64,000 bases of DNA from Edaphocola flava (lineage in GTDB: Bacteria; Bacteroidota; Bacteroidia; Chitinophagales; Chitinophagaceae). The translations under genes and the position numbers were made by a program. The stretch lies in assembly GCF_004118155.1 (NCBI RefSeq), contig NZ_SAIQ01000003.1:62001-126000 (forward strand). Reading direction: 5' to 3'. The notes beneath the pieces were generated by a model that had not been told where the DNA came from, searched no databases, and saw only the letters and a list, made by a program, of their open reading frames with translations. Position 1 is the stretch's first letter; the number at the start of each line of letters is the position of its first letter. Of the stretch, positions 53,525 through 63,107 are shown piece after piece.

Positions 53525-54494
53525 AACAGGAATTATAGGCGGGGCGGGCTATACAGGCGGAGAACTGATCCGTTTATTGCTGCAGCACCCTTCTGCACAG
53601 ATCAGTTTCATACACAGCAGAAGCAATGCAGGCAAGCCTGTACATACGGTACACAGTGATCTGCTGGGCGATACGGAACTGGTCTTTACCGATACAATCA
53701 GCGAGGATATTCATGTACTTTTTCTGTGCCTGGGGCATGGAGAATCGGCAACCTTCCTGCAGCAGAATACGCTTCCGGAGCATATCCGTATTATAGACCT
53801 GGCCAATGATTTCAGGCTTAAAGCACAGGCTGTAACAGGTACTCGTCAGTTTGTATATGGTTTGCCGGAACTGAATAAAGCAGCCATCAGCACGGCACAA
53901 TCTGTAGCCAATCCCGGTTGTTTTGCTACAGCGATACAACTGGGCCTCTTGCCATTGGCGGCCAAAGGCATGCTGGGAGAAAGCTATATTACCGGCATTA
54001 CCGGTAGTACCGGGGCCGGACAATCATTGAGCAGTACTGCTCATTTCAGCTGGAGGGCCAATAATATACAGGCTTACAAAACCCTTACCCATCAGCACCT
54101 GGCAGAGATTAGCGAATCTCTGGAGCAGGTACAAAATGGATACACACAACAACAATTACATTTTGTGCCCTGGCGCGGAGATTTCCAGAGAGGTATTTTT
54201 GTCAGCAGCCAGGTGAAGTGCGGCGTAGCCTTAGAAAAAGTTGCTGCCTGGTACGAAGACTTTTATAAAGACCATCCTTTTGTGCACCTGAGTAGCACTC
54301 CGGTACATTTAAAGCAGGTGGTCAATACCAATAAATGTATCCTGCAGCTGGAACAGGAAGGTGATCTTTTAGTCATTCATTCTACCATCGATAACCTGAT
54401 CAAAGGTGCATCCGGACAGGCTATACAGAATATGAACCTAATGATGCAGATCCCGGAAACCAGCGGACTGTATCTTAAACCATCAGCATTTTAA
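53511..54494 (+). CDS. argC: N-acetyl-gamma-glutamyl-phosphate reductase
   Basis: ArgC reduces the acylglutamyl phosphate to the semialdehyde with NADPH. From ATG 53511 (MQIIKTGIIGGAGYTGGELIRL) it is 327 residues. The NADP loop GIIGGAGYTGGEL, the catalytic-cysteine motif NPGCFATAIQL, and the C-terminal VPWRGDFQRGIF, which corresponds to the P-(M/W)-R-G segment of the family, are present. The longer frame from 53478 is inside argG and is not used. Confidence 0.94.
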   Translation: MQIIKTGIIGGAGYTGGELIRLLLQHPSAQISFIHSRSNAGKPVHTVHSDLLGDTELVFTDTISEDIHVLFLCLGHGESATFLQQNTLPEHIRIIDLANDFRLKAQAVTGTRQFVYGLPELNKAAISTAQSVANPGCFATAIQLGLLPLAAKGMLGESYITGITGSTGAGQSLSSTAHFSWRANNIQAYKTLTHQHLAEISESLEQVQNGYTQQQLHFVPWRGDFQRGIFVSSQVKCGVALEKVAAWYEDFYKDHPFVHLSSTPVHLKQVVNTNKCILQLEQEGDLLVIHSTIDNLIKGASGQAIQNMNLMMQIPETSGLYLKPSAF

Positions 54495-54509
54495 AAGCAT
54501 TGATATAAC

Positions 54510-55655
54510 ATGAAATTATTTGACGTTTACCCGATCAATCCGATACATATTTCCAGGGCACAAGGCTCCTATGTATGGGACAATCACGGACAGCAGTATC
54601 TGGACATGTATGGCGGTCATGCGGTGATCAGCATAGGACATACACATCCTCACTGGACACAGTCTATTACCGAACAACTGAACCAGATTGCTTTTTACTC
54701 CAATTCTGTACAGATTCCTTTGCAGCAGCAACTGGCCGACAAATTAGGCCAGGTATCCGGCAAAACCGATTATCAGTTGTTTCTCTGCAACAGTGGTGCA
54801 GAAGCAAATGAAAATGCCCTGAAGCTGGCCTCATTTCATACCAATCGTAAAAAAATTGTAGCCTTCAGCAAAGCATTTCACGGGCGCACCTCACTGGCGG
54901 TAAGTGCTACCGACAATAAGCAATATATAGCCCCTGTCAATGAAACGGACAATGTGATCTTTCTCCCGTTTAATGATGAAGCGGAGCTTAAAGCGTTGTT
55001 TGAGTTTGAAGGAGAGCAGATTGCTGCAGTGATTATTGAAGGGATACAAGGCGTAGGCGGCATCAATATTGCCACACCTTCTTTTCTGCAACTGATCCGT
55101 AGTCTTTGCGACCAGTACGGTTCGGTATATATTGCCGATAGCGTACAATGCGGTTATGGCCGTTCAGGTAAGTTCTTCAGCCATGACCATGCCGGGGTAG
55201 ATGCAGATATCTATACTATGGCTAAGGGCATGGGTAATGGCTTTCCTGTAGCCGGCATCATTATTGCACCGCATATAGCACCAAAATATTTTATGCTGGG
55301 CACCACCTTCGGTGGCAATCACCTGGCCTGTGCTGCGGCTCTGGCCGTGCTGGATGTGATCGATCAGGAACAACTGATGGATAATGCCCGTGAAACAGGG
55401 GAGTACCTGATGAATGCCCTCCGTAACATAGAACCCTTGCAACATGTGCGCGGCCATGGACTGATGATTGGTTTTGATGTACCCGAAAGTATCGCTTCTT
55501 TAAAGAAACACTTACTGGAACAATACCACATTTTTACGGGCGAAGCAAAGCCTAATGTGATCCGTTTACTGCCCAGCCTGGCATTGAACCGTGCAGAGGC
55601 AGATGCTTTCCTGACCGCGATACAACAAGCAATCAAAGATTTACAACCTTCTTAA
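54510..55655 (+). CDS. argD: Acetylornithine aminotransferase
   Basis: ArgD is a class III PLP-dependent transaminase converting the acylglutamate semialdehyde to acylornithine with glutamate. The 381-residue product has YLDMYGGHAVISIGHTHP, the phosphate-binding NSGAEANENALKLAS, IIEGIQGVGGINIATPSFLQ, and the PLP-lysine region YTMAKGMGNGFPVAGI. It follows argC after 15 bases. It may act on acetyl- or succinyl-ornithine depending on the operon's acyl group. Confidence 0.93.
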   Translation: MKLFDVYPINPIHISRAQGSYVWDNHGQQYLDMYGGHAVISIGHTHPHWTQSITEQLNQIAFYSNSVQIPLQQQLADKLGQVSGKTDYQLFLCNSGAEANENALKLASFHTNRKKIVAFSKAFHGRTSLAVSATDNKQYIAPVNETDNVIFLPFNDEAELKALFEFEGEQIAAVIIEGIQGVGGINIATPSFLQLIRSLCDQYGSVYIADSVQCGYGRSGKFFSHDHAGVDADIYTMAKGMGNGFPVAGIIIAPHIAPKYFMLGTTFGGNHLACAAALAVLDVIDQEQLMDNARETGEYLMNALRNIEPLQHVRGHGLMIGFDVPESIASLKKHLLEQYHIFTGEAKPNVIRLLPSLALNRAEADAFLTAIQQAIKDLQPS

Positions 55656-55668
55656 AATTACCGTACAA

Positions 55669-56646
55669 ATGAAATACTTTACTTCCGTAAATGATATTAG
55701 CCGGAACCAGATTTCCCCTTCTGCAGCAATCGATCAGCTGATTAATGAAGCGTTACAATACAAGCAAGATCCTTTCAGGCATCAGCACCTGGGCCGCAAC
55801 CGACGTATGGGGCTGATCTTTCTGAATCCCAGTCTGCGCACTCGTTTGAGCACACAGGTAGCTGCGGAACAATTAGGCATGCAGGCCATTGTATTTAATG
55901 CCGGCAGTGAAGGCTGGACCTGGGAATTTGAAGAAGGCACTATCATGAACGGCAGTACAGTGGAACATATTAAGGATGCTGCACCTGTACTGAGCCAGTA
56001 TTTCGACATCCTGGCTATACGTACATTCCCGGGTTTAAAGGACCGGGAAAGTGATTACGCAGAAGCCTATTTACAGCAATTTATCCGCTACACAACTGTT
56101 CCGGTCATCAGCCTGGAGAGCGCAACATTACACCCACTGCAATCGCTGACTGATCTGATGACCATCCGCGAACAACAATTATCCTCAACACCAAAAGTAG
56201 TATTGTGTTGGGCACCGCATGTAAAACCACTACCACAATGTGTGGCCAATAGTTTTGCGCAGTGGATGAGCGCATGGGACCAGGCCAATTTCGTGATTGC
56301 TCATCCTGAAGGGATGGACCTTGATCCGAAATATACTACCGGTGCACTCATCAGCCATGACCGTATAGAAGCCATCCGGGATGCAGACATTATCTATATC
56401 AAAAACTGGAGCAGTTATAAAGACTATGGGACCATGGCCGCGCCGCAAGACAACTGGATGCTACAGGATCAGGACCTGCAATACGCTCCGTATGCGAAGG
56501 TGATGCACTGCCTGCCGGTACGCCGGAATGTAGAATTAAGCGATGCCATACTGGACGGCCCTAACAGCCTGGTGACCCAGCAGGCGGGCAATAGAGTATG
56601 GGCTGCACAGGCCGTTATCGCACAAATATTACAGCAATATGCATAA
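55669..56646 (+). CDS. argF': N-acyl-L-ornithine carbamoyltransferase (ArgF')
   Basis: This transcarbamylase adds the carbamoyl group to an N-acylornithine to give N-acylcitrulline, the variant route of Xanthomonas and Bacteroidota, rather than to free ornithine. The 325-residue product has the carbamoyl-phosphate loop NPSLRTRLST (about 53-62) and the C-terminal MHCLPVRRNVELSD. The specificity position, Glu in the acetylornithine enzyme and Pro in the B. fragilis succinylornithine enzyme, is aligned from memory to V98 in MNGSTVEHI, so the acyl group is unclear. It overlaps argB by 8 bases. Confidence 0.88.
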   Translation: MKYFTSVNDISRNQISPSAAIDQLINEALQYKQDPFRHQHLGRNRRMGLIFLNPSLRTRLSTQVAAEQLGMQAIVFNAGSEGWTWEFEEGTIMNGSTVEHIKDAAPVLSQYFDILAIRTFPGLKDRESDYAEAYLQQFIRYTTVPVISLESATLHPLQSLTDLMTIREQQLSSTPKVVLCWAPHVKPLPQCVANSFAQWMSAWDQANFVIAHPEGMDLDPKYTTGALISHDRIEAIRDADIIYIKNWSSYKDYGTMAAPQDNWMLQDQDLQYAPYAKVMHCLPVRRNVELSDAILDGPNSLVTQQAGNRVWAAQAVIAQILQQYA

Positions 56647-57418
56647 GATAAATATTATTAAGATTGGCGGAAGTATCATTGATGATCATCAGAAACTGGA
56701 ATTATTCCTGCAGCAATTTGCCCAGCTGCCCGGAAAAAAAATACTCGTACACGGCGGCGGTAAACTCGCTACCAGAATGGCTGAACAGATGGGCATACAG
56801 CAGGAAATGGTGGAGGGGCGCAGGATTACAGATGAAGAAACCCTTAGAGTGGTGACCATGGTTTATGCAGGCTACATCAATAAAAATATCGTAGCCCAGC
56901 TGAAAGCTAAAGACTGTAAAGCAGTGGGAATCTGCGGTGCTGATGCCGACATCATCCGGGCACATAAACGTGATGCACTGATCGATTACGGATATGTGGG
57001 CGATATAGACACTGTGCGGATCAAGGCTATGAAACGATTACTCAAGACTGTAGATACTATTGTTATTGCGCCCATCACACATGATGGCGCGGGCCAATTG
57101 CTGAATACGAATGCAGACACCATTGCACAGGAAGTAGCTAAGGCGTTGAGCAATGATTATAAAACGCAGTTGATCTTTTCTTTTGAAAAAGCAGGCGTAT
57201 TGCTGGATGTAGCAGATGATGCATCGGTCATCACGAAGCTGAAACCAAAAATGTATAAGCAATTAAAAAAAGAGGACCGCATATTTGCCGGGATGATACC
57301 CAAACTGGACAATGCCTTTGCAGCCCTTAAAGCTGGTGTACACCGCGTATATATAGGACAGGCAGAGCATTTGCCGGATTTACTGGAAGGCCGTTGCGGC
57401 ACAAAAATTGAGATATGA
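56639..57418 (+). CDS. argB: Acetylglutamate kinase
   Basis: ArgB phosphorylates the gamma-carboxyl of acylglutamate, the usual arginine-feedback-controlled step. The 259-residue product has IKIGGSIIDD at the N-terminus, the glycine-rich HGGGKLATRMAEQMG, and GKKILVHGG. An ATP-side segment is VGICGADADIIRAHKR and the C-terminal part has KTQLIFSFEKAGVLLD. It lacks the long N-terminal helix found in arginine-sensitive hexameric forms, so direct feedback inhibition is uncertain. It overlaps argF' by 8 bases and argE by 4. Confidence 0.92.
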   Translation: MHKINIIKIGGSIIDDHQKLELFLQQFAQLPGKKILVHGGGKLATRMAEQMGIQQEMVEGRRITDEETLRVVTMVYAGYINKNIVAQLKAKDCKAVGICGADADIIRAHKRDALIDYGYVGDIDTVRIKAMKRLLKTVDTIVIAPITHDGAGQLLNTNADTIAQEVAKALSNDYKTQLIFSFEKAGVLLDVADDASVITKLKPKMYKQLKKEDRIFAGMIPKLDNAFAALKAGVHRVYIGQAEHLPDLLEGRCGTKIEI

Positions 57419-58533
57419 CAGGCGCTCCTACACAGCTGATGAATGATGCGCTGCAACTGTTACAGAACCTCATTGTCATTCCGTCTTTCAGCAAGGAAGA
57501 ACAGCAAACCGCAGCCTGTATAATGCATTGGTTGAAGGCTAAAGGCATTGAAACGAAGAGATGCGGGAATAATGTTTATGCCCGCAACCTGCATTTCGAT
57601 GAGCACAAGCCGGTGATCCTGCTCAACTCACATCATGATACGGTAAAACCTAATCCTGGTTATACACGCGATCCTTTTCAGGCAGTAATTAACGACGGAC
57701 GTTTGTACGGATTGGGGAGTAACGATGCAGGAGCAAGCCTGGTATGCCTCATCAGCGTTTTTACCGCTTACTATGCCAGAACGGATCTTCCTTTCAACCT
57801 GGTGCTTGCTGCTACAGCAGAAGAGGAGATTAGTGGGAGCGGGGGTATTGAATTACTATTGCAGGATACAGCATTCCGGGAATACACGGCATATGCACAG
57901 GGGCTTGAAAGCCAGTCCTGGTCTGCTATTGTGGGCGAACCGACCTTGATGCAATTGGCAGTTGCAGAACGCGGATTGCTGGTTATTGATGCATACGCAA
58001 AAGGTGTAGCAGGACATGCTGCAAGACAGGAAGGTGTCAATGCGCTGTATCAGGCAATGGATGATATAAATACCCTGAGGGCATACCATTTTGACAAAGT
58101 CAGTCCGTTGCTGGGCCCGGTACAGGTTAATGTTACCAGTATTGAAACGAGCAACAAGCAACACAATGTTGTTCCGGCTGATTGCCGGTTTACAATTGAT
58201 GTCCGGGTTAATGAACTGTATAGCCTGGAGGAAGTATTGCACATCCTGCAACAGCAGGTACAGAGCCGTTTACAGGCACGCAGCCTGAGGCTAAGGCCAA
58301 CCTCCATTTCGGACCAACACCCGCTGGTGCAGGCTGGCATGCGTACTGGCGCTAAGCCCTATGGCTCTCCGACTACCAGTGACAAAGCATTGATGCCATT
58401 TCCTGCATTAAAGATGGGACCGGGCGATAGTGCCAGAAGTCATATGGCGGATGAATTTATTTTTATTGATGATCTACAAAAAGGCATTGATGGATATCAT
58501 GCCCTTTTACAAAATATAATTGCTTATGAATAA
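57415..58533 (+). CDS. argE: M20-family deacylase, ArgE-type
   Basis: A 372-residue M20 metallopeptidase-like enzyme. Zinc ligands are in LLNSHHDTVKPNPGYTRDPF, GLGSNDAGASLV, AEEEISGSGG (catalytic and metal glutamates) and the C-terminal GPGDSARSHMADEF. In the transcarbamylase-variant route ArgE removes the acyl group from N-acylcitrulline, rather than from acylornithine. The ATGA overlap with argB implies coupled translation. Confidence 0.88.
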   Translation: MTGAPTQLMNDALQLLQNLIVIPSFSKEEQQTAACIMHWLKAKGIETKRCGNNVYARNLHFDEHKPVILLNSHHDTVKPNPGYTRDPFQAVINDGRLYGLGSNDAGASLVCLISVFTAYYARTDLPFNLVLAATAEEEISGSGGIELLLQDTAFREYTAYAQGLESQSWSAIVGEPTLMQLAVAERGLLVIDAYAKGVAGHAARQEGVNALYQAMDDINTLRAYHFDKVSPLLGPVQVNVTSIETSNKQHNVVPADCRFTIDVRVNELYSLEEVLHILQQQVQSRLQARSLRLRPTSISDQHPLVQAGMRTGAKPYGSPTTSDKALMPFPALKMGPGDSARSHMADEFIFIDDLQKGIDGYHALLQNIIAYE

Positions 58534-59824
58534 GCTTTGGCAAAAAGAACAAACCGATGTATCGGAAGCTGTAGAACGGTTTACGGTGGGACGGGATAAT
58601 GAATTTGACCTGTTACTCGCTGCTTATGATGTACAGGGTTCTATTGCACATGTACAGATGCTGGGCGAGGTAGGGCTGATGAGCACAGAACAGGCTGCTG
58701 CGGCTATTGAGGGATTACAGTGTATTGCCCAAACCATTACAGCCGGTGATTTTTTCATAAGACCCGGTGTTGAGGATATTCACTCTCAGGTAGAACTATT
58801 GCTGACAGAAATGATTGGGGATATTGGTAAAATGATCCACAGCGGGCGTAGCCGTAACGACCAGGTGGCTTTAGACATCAAACTATACCTTAAAGATGCC
58901 TGCCTGGACCTTAAAAACAATATAGCAGACCTGTTTACAAGCCTTATACAGCAAAGTGAGCAGTATAAAGATGTATTGATTCCCGGTTATACCCATTTGC
59001 AGGTAGCCATGCCTTCCTCTATAGGATTATGGCTGGGTGCATATGCAGAAAGCCTTACCGATGATCTGGCACTGCTGGCCACTGCATATGATCTGTGTAA
59101 CAAAAATCCATTGGGTAGCGGAGCAGGGTATGGCTCTTCTTTTCCATTAGACCGAAAACGCACTACAGCGTTACTGGGCTTTGAAGACCTGCACTGGAAC
59201 AGCATTTATGCGCAGATGAGCCGTGGCAAAACAGAGAAGACGCTGGCTTTTGCCCTATCAGGTATTGCGGCAACACTAAGCAGATTGGCTATGGACTGCT
59301 GCCTGTATATGGGACAGAATTTCGGGTTCATTTCCTTCCCGGATCAACTGACTACCGGGAGCAGCATTATGCCGCATAAAAAGAATCCTGATGTACTGGA
59401 ACTCATACGGGGTAAGTGTAATCGTATACAATCTATCCCGAATGAGCTGAGCCTGTTACTGGCAAATCTACCCAGCGGCTACCACAGGGAGTTACAGCTG
59501 ACCAAAGAGATTATTTTCCCGGCCATCAATGAACTGAATAACTGCATTCAGATGATGAAACTAATGCTGGATGCCATAAAAGTACGGCAGGATATACTGG
59601 AGGCAGATATGTATACTTATATCTTCAGTGTAGAAGCGGTCAATGAACTGGTAGGACAGGGTATACCATTCCGGGATGCGTACCGGCAAGTGGGCAATGA
59701 TATTGCCGCTGGCACTTTTAAACCGGCAAGAAGCATACAACACAGCCATGAAGGCAGTATAGGCAACCTCTGTAATGATGAGATTAAAAAGATAATGGAG
59801 CAGACCTGTAAACGGTTTGTCTAG
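58526..59824 (+). CDS. argH: Argininosuccinate lyase
   Basis: ArgH splits argininosuccinate into arginine and fumarate, the last step. From ATG 58526 it is 432 residues. Fumarase/aspartase-family motifs are HSGRSRNDQVALD, VLIPGYTHLQVAMPSSIG and the signature GSSIMPHKKNPDVLELIRG with the catalytic serine. It overlaps argE by 8 bases and is followed by a strong terminator that ends the operon. Confidence 0.95.
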   Translation: MNKLWQKEQTDVSEAVERFTVGRDNEFDLLLAAYDVQGSIAHVQMLGEVGLMSTEQAAAAIEGLQCIAQTITAGDFFIRPGVEDIHSQVELLLTEMIGDIGKMIHSGRSRNDQVALDIKLYLKDACLDLKNNIADLFTSLIQQSEQYKDVLIPGYTHLQVAMPSSIGLWLGAYAESLTDDLALLATAYDLCNKNPLGSGAGYGSSFPLDRKRTTALLGFEDLHWNSIYAQMSRGKTEKTLAFALSGIAATLSRLAMDCCLYMGQNFGFISFPDQLTTGSSIMPHKKNPDVLELIRGKCNRIQSIPNELSLLLANLPSGYHRELQLTKEIIFPAINELNNCIQMMKLMLDAIKVRQDILEADMYTYIFSVEAVNELVGQGIPFRDAYRQVGNDIAAGTFKPARSIQHSHEGSIGNLCNDEIKKIMEQTCKRFV

Positions 59825-59835
59825 TATATGAAATA

Positions 59836-59873
59836 TAAAAAGCGCCATAAGAAATAACTTATGGCGCTTTTTA
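59836..59873. terminator. Bidirectional terminator, argH / DEAD helicase
   Basis: A perfect 16-bp stem TAAAAAGCGCCATAAG with complement and loop AAATAA, between converging genes. Confidence 0.93.
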
Positions 59874-61166
59874 TTATGCTTCTTTAGATCTCAGATCTGG
59901 TTTTTTCTTTCTTTTTTTAGCCATTGCAGGTGCCTGCGATTTAGGCTTACGGTCTCCACCACCAGCTTCTGTCTGGTGTTTACGACCATTCCTGACTGGC
60001 TTTTCAGGAGCTTTCTTTTCCATGTTCTTCATCGGATAGTTATGATCCTCAACAACCGGGATTTTCATTCCGATTATCTTCTGAATATCCTTAACGTAAT
60101 CTATCTCATCAATATCACAGAAAGAGATTGCTACGCCATCGGCTCCGGCACGACCACCACGTCCGATACGGTGCACATAAGACTCTGGTATATTCGGGAT
60201 CTCGTAGTTAATAACGTATTTCAACAGATCGATATCAATACCACGGGCAGCAATATCGGTTGCGATCAGTACTTTGATGGATTTATCCTTAAATCGGGAA
60301 AGTGCCTGCTGTCTTGCATTCTGCGATTTATTACCATGTATGGCCATAGCCGTAATATTTCGTTTATGCAGGATTTTAACGAGCTTATCGGCACCGTGTT
60401 TGGTACGGGTAAATACCAGCACGCTGTCATCAATCTCGTTCAGTAACAGATCGGCCAGCAATTGGTACTTACTGGAGCGATCAACATAATACAAACTTTG
60501 TTTGATCGTTTCTGCTGTAGTCGATTCCGGTGTAACAGAAACCTTAACAGGATTAGTCAGGATTGTATCTGCCAGTTCCTGGATCACCTTAGGCATAGTC
60601 GCCGAGAAGAATAAGGTTTGTCTTTTAGCCGGAAGCAGTTTAATTACTTTGCGTACATCATGGATAAAACCCATATCCAGCATACGATCTGCTTCATCCA
60701 GTACGAAAATTTCGATATCTGAAAGTGAAATGATCTTTTGCTGAATCAGGTCGAGTAAACGGCCCGGAGTAGCAATAAGAATATCTATGCCTTTCTGCAG
60801 CTGATGTACCTGTGGTACCTGGCTTACACCACCAAAAATAACGGTATGTTTTAAATGCAGGAATTCACCATATTCGGCAAAGCTCTCATCGATCTGTATA
60901 GCCAGTTCGCGGGTGGGAGTCAGAATAAGTGATTTGATGCGTGGTCTTTGTCTTGAAGGCCCTTTGGCATCCAGTACCTGTAAAATCGGAATAGCAAATG
61001 CTGCTGTCTTCCCGGTACCGGTCTGTGCACAGCCTAATAGATCTTTATGATTGAGTACATGAGGTATAGCCTGTTCTTGAATGGGGGTAGGTTGCTGATA
61101 GCCCAACTTGTCTAATGCCAGTAAGATGGGTTTTATCAGCTGTAAAGATTGAAATGTTTGATTCAT
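59874..61166 (-). CDS. DEAD-box RNA helicase (RhlE-like)
   Basis: A 430-residue ATP-dependent RNA helicase. The order is Q motif ([18 protein letters not shown]), Walker [25 protein letters not shown], the DEAD box ([11 protein letters not shown]), SAT (FFSATMPKV), and the C-domain [11 protein letters not shown] and [10 protein letters not shown]. The C-terminal 60 residues are a basic Lys/Arg-rich tail that likely binds RNA. The start at 61166 ([11 protein letters not shown]) is preferred over 61184. A hairpin sits just upstream of the start codon. Confidence 0.93.
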   Translation of the reverse strand: MNQTFQSLQLIKPILLALDKLGYQQPTPIQEQAIPHVLNHKDLLGCAQTGTGKTAAFAIPILQVLDAKGPSRQRPRIKSLILTPTRELAIQIDESFAEYGEFLHLKHTVIFGGVSQVPQVHQLQKGIDILIATPGRLLDLIQQKIISLSDIEIFVLDEADRMLDMGFIHDVRKVIKLLPAKRQTLFFSATMPKVIQELADTILTNPVKVSVTPESTTAETIKQSLYYVDRSSKYQLLADLLLNEIDDSVLVFTRTKHGADKLVKILHKRNITAMAIHGNKSQNARQQALSRFKDKSIKVLIATDIAARGIDIDLLKYVINYEIPNIPESYVHRIGRGGRAGADGVAISFCDIDEIDYVKDIQKIIGMKIPVVEDHNYPMKNMEKKAPEKPVRNGRKHQTEAGGGDRKPKSQAPAMAKKRKKKPDLRSKEA

Positions 61167-61176
61167 AAAAAATAAA

Positions 61177-61206
61177 CGGGGCATACTGCCCCGACTTGCA
61201 AAGGTC
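61177..61206 (-). promoter_or_regulatory. -7 box and 5'-end hairpin of the DEAD-box gene
   Basis: The minus strand reads GACCTTTG (61206-61199), a 7/8 match to TAnnTTTG. Directly downstream is a perfect 7-bp stem CGGGGCA/TGCCCCG (61193-61177) with loop GTA, ending 10 bases before the ATG. The mRNA would begin with this hairpin. Confidence 0.4.
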
Positions 61207-61318
61207 CGTTATTTATATCAAAGATTATGTTAGAATTATAATGTTAACCTGAAAACGCTGATGATTTATGCCAGAATAGCACCCAGCCTCTGTTCCCGCT
61301 GATCACAACGTCCGTTCA

Positions 61319-62545
61319 TCAGGCTTTGGAATGAGGAAAAAGCTTCTTCACACTGAAGTAAAAACCAATACTGGCTAGTAATAACAGAATGCCTGTTCCG
61401 ATCCATAACCGTTCAAAACCGTATATACTGGCTATTTTAGAACCCAGCAAAGGTGATATGATAAACGCAATCGCAACAGAAATACCATTCATACCCATAT
61501 AGCTGCCTTTGTTGAACTTACCCGCGCGTGCGGCAGTAATGGTCGACATAAAGGGCAGAATAAGTATCTCTCCCAGGCTGAGGAAGGTTATAGATACAAA
61601 AAGCCATAACATATGATGAGAGAAGCCTAATATACTGTAGGAAACGGCACACAATATTGTACCGATTACCATTGTATGGGTAATAGTCCATCTGCGTTCA
61701 GCAATATGTACCAGCAGCATTTCAAACAATACCACTACGATACCACTGTAGCCCAGTAATATACCTATCATTCCCTGATCTAGTTTTACCGCATCTTTAT
61801 AGAACAAGGGCAGGGTATTGAGCAACTGAAAAAAACAGATGGAGAAAACTGAACACAACAAGCAAAAAGCAACAAAACGCATATCCCTGTACGGAGAGCG
61901 ATCCTTTGCCGGTTTTACATCCTCTACAACAACCGTTTCTTTCTGTGCAATAAACCGTGCATGTCTCTTTCTGAAAAAGTATATATAGGCAAAGCCTGCA
62001 ACCAATGCTGCGGCTGCATTAGAGAAGAACAGGAAATTGTAAGATATGGCAGATAATAATCCTCCAAGTGCAGGACCTATGGAGAAGCCCAAATTCACGG
62101 CCATACGGTTCAGCGAAAATGCCCGGGTGATATTTTCCGGACGGGCATACTTTGCGATCGCAACAGAATTGGCCGGACGAAAGACCTCACTGGTGATGCT
62201 TTGAATCAATACCATTACGGCCAGGGATGCCGGTGTATGAAACAAGGGCAGCAGGCAGAACATAGGAACACTGGCAAACAGGCTGAATGACTGTACTTTA
62301 AACTCTCCGATACGATCAGTGATATAACCACCTAACCAGGAGCCTACAACTGAACCGATACCAAAGAAACTCAATACCATACCGGAATCGGCCAGACTGA
62401 ATTTCAAGTGATCCACCATATACACTCCCAGGAAAGGCAATACCATAGAGCCAGCCCTGTTGAGCAGCATTACAATGGATAGCATCCAGGATTCTGTAGA
62501 AAGTCCTTTAAATGAGTCGGTATAGATTCTGAAGAGTCGTTGCAC
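61319..62545 (-). CDS. MFS-type transporter
   Basis: A 408-residue membrane protein with about 12 hydrophobic segments in two halves and a central loop (about 190-215). The first half has FFGIGSVVGSWLGGYITDRIGEFK, a motif-A-like loop G-x-x-x-DRxG, typical of the major facilitator superfamily. The substrate is unknown, possibly drug efflux (MdtH/YceL-like). The frame runs upstream to 62677, but the GTG at 62545 is chosen because a TAnnTTTG box lies 18 bases upstream and the extra 44 residues are not membrane-like. Confidence 0.85.
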   Translation of the reverse strand: MQRLFRIYTDSFKGLSTESWMLSIVMLLNRAGSMVLPFLGVYMVDHLKFSLADSGMVLSFFGIGSVVGSWLGGYITDRIGEFKVQSFSLFASVPMFCLLPLFHTPASLAVMVLIQSITSEVFRPANSVAIAKYARPENITRAFSLNRMAVNLGFSIGPALGGLLSAISYNFLFFSNAAAALVAGFAYIYFFRKRHARFIAQKETVVVEDVKPAKDRSPYRDMRFVAFCLLCSVFSICFFQLLNTLPLFYKDAVKLDQGMIGILLGYSGIVVVLFEMLLVHIAERRWTITHTMVIGTILCAVSYSILGFSHHMLWLFVSITFLSLGEILILPFMSTITAARAGKFNKGSYMGMNGISVAIAFIISPLLGSKIASIYGFERLWIGTGILLLLASIGFYFSVKKLFPHSKA

Positions 62546-62562
62546 AGTGATTAGATAGTTTG

Positions 62563-62570
62563 CAAAAGTA
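62563..62570 (-). promoter_or_regulatory. -7 box of the MFS gene
   Basis: The minus strand reads TACTTTTG, an exact TAnnTTTG match, so the mRNA would start about 10 bases before the GTG at 62545. It decides the start choice. Confidence 0.5.
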
Positions 62571-62636
62571 AAGTATACAGGCTTGTCCGGGAAGCATTTA
62601 GAAAAGTTTACCACAACATAACCTGGTATAAAACAG

Positions 62637-62665
62637 CAGAGAGGCTTCTTATGGAAGCCTCTCTG
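62637..62665 (-). terminator. Terminator after the DUF1573 pair
   Basis: A perfect 12-bp stem CAGAGAGGCTTC with complement and loop TTATG, followed on the minus strand by a TTTT run, 27 bases after the stop. Confidence 0.8.
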
Positions 62666-62691
62666 TTTAAAGATCAATATATTATCCGGAA

Positions 62692-63081
62692 TTATTTCAC
62701 CACGTTGCCCGTGATCTTTAATTCCACCGGCACTCTGCTGGCATTGGATTTGATATAGATAGATTTATTGATTGGTCCTACGCGATTTGCCGTATTGTAT
62801 TTGACGGTAATTTTGCCGGTTTTACCAGGCAGGATCGGCGCTTTAGGCCAATCCGGAGTAGTGCAACCGCAAGAAGACTCCGCCGTTTGAATTAATATCG
62901 GCTGATCTCCGGTATTCGTAAATTCGAATACGTGCACGGCATCAGGTCCTTCTTTAACGGATCCAAAATCAAAAGTATTATTGGACTCCTTAAATTTGAA
63001 TGCAGGACCACTTTGCGCGAAAGTCGCAACGGAGAACGTAAGTACCAGTATTAATAAAGAGAGTGTCTTTTTCATTTTCAT
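62692..63081 (-). CDS. DUF1573 protein (second of a pair)
   Basis: A 129-residue exported protein, with a signal peptide ending near TFAQ. One immunoglobulin-like DUF1573 domain: FDFGSVKEGPDAVHVFEFTNTGDQPILI, then AESSCGCTTPDWPKAPILPGKTGKITVKYNT, and INKSIYIKSNASRVPVELKITG. The CGC in the middle is invariant in the family. The function is unknown; these are abundant Bacteroidota envelope proteins. It lies about 26 bases after its paralogue. Confidence 0.85.
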   Translation of the reverse strand: MKMKKTLSLLILVLTFSVATFAQSGPAFKFKESNNTFDFGSVKEGPDAVHVFEFTNTGDQPILIQTAESSCGCTTPDWPKAPILPGKTGKITVKYNTANRVGPINKSIYIKSNASRVPVELKITGNVVK

Positions 63082-63107
63082 AAAATTAAAGCGTAAAAAA
63101 AGCAATA

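Noticed and set aside
51589-59824. Arginine cluster as a recently acquired island
   Set aside because: Codon use, promoter type and gene families are like the rest of the window, and no integrase, tRNA or flanking repeat is present.
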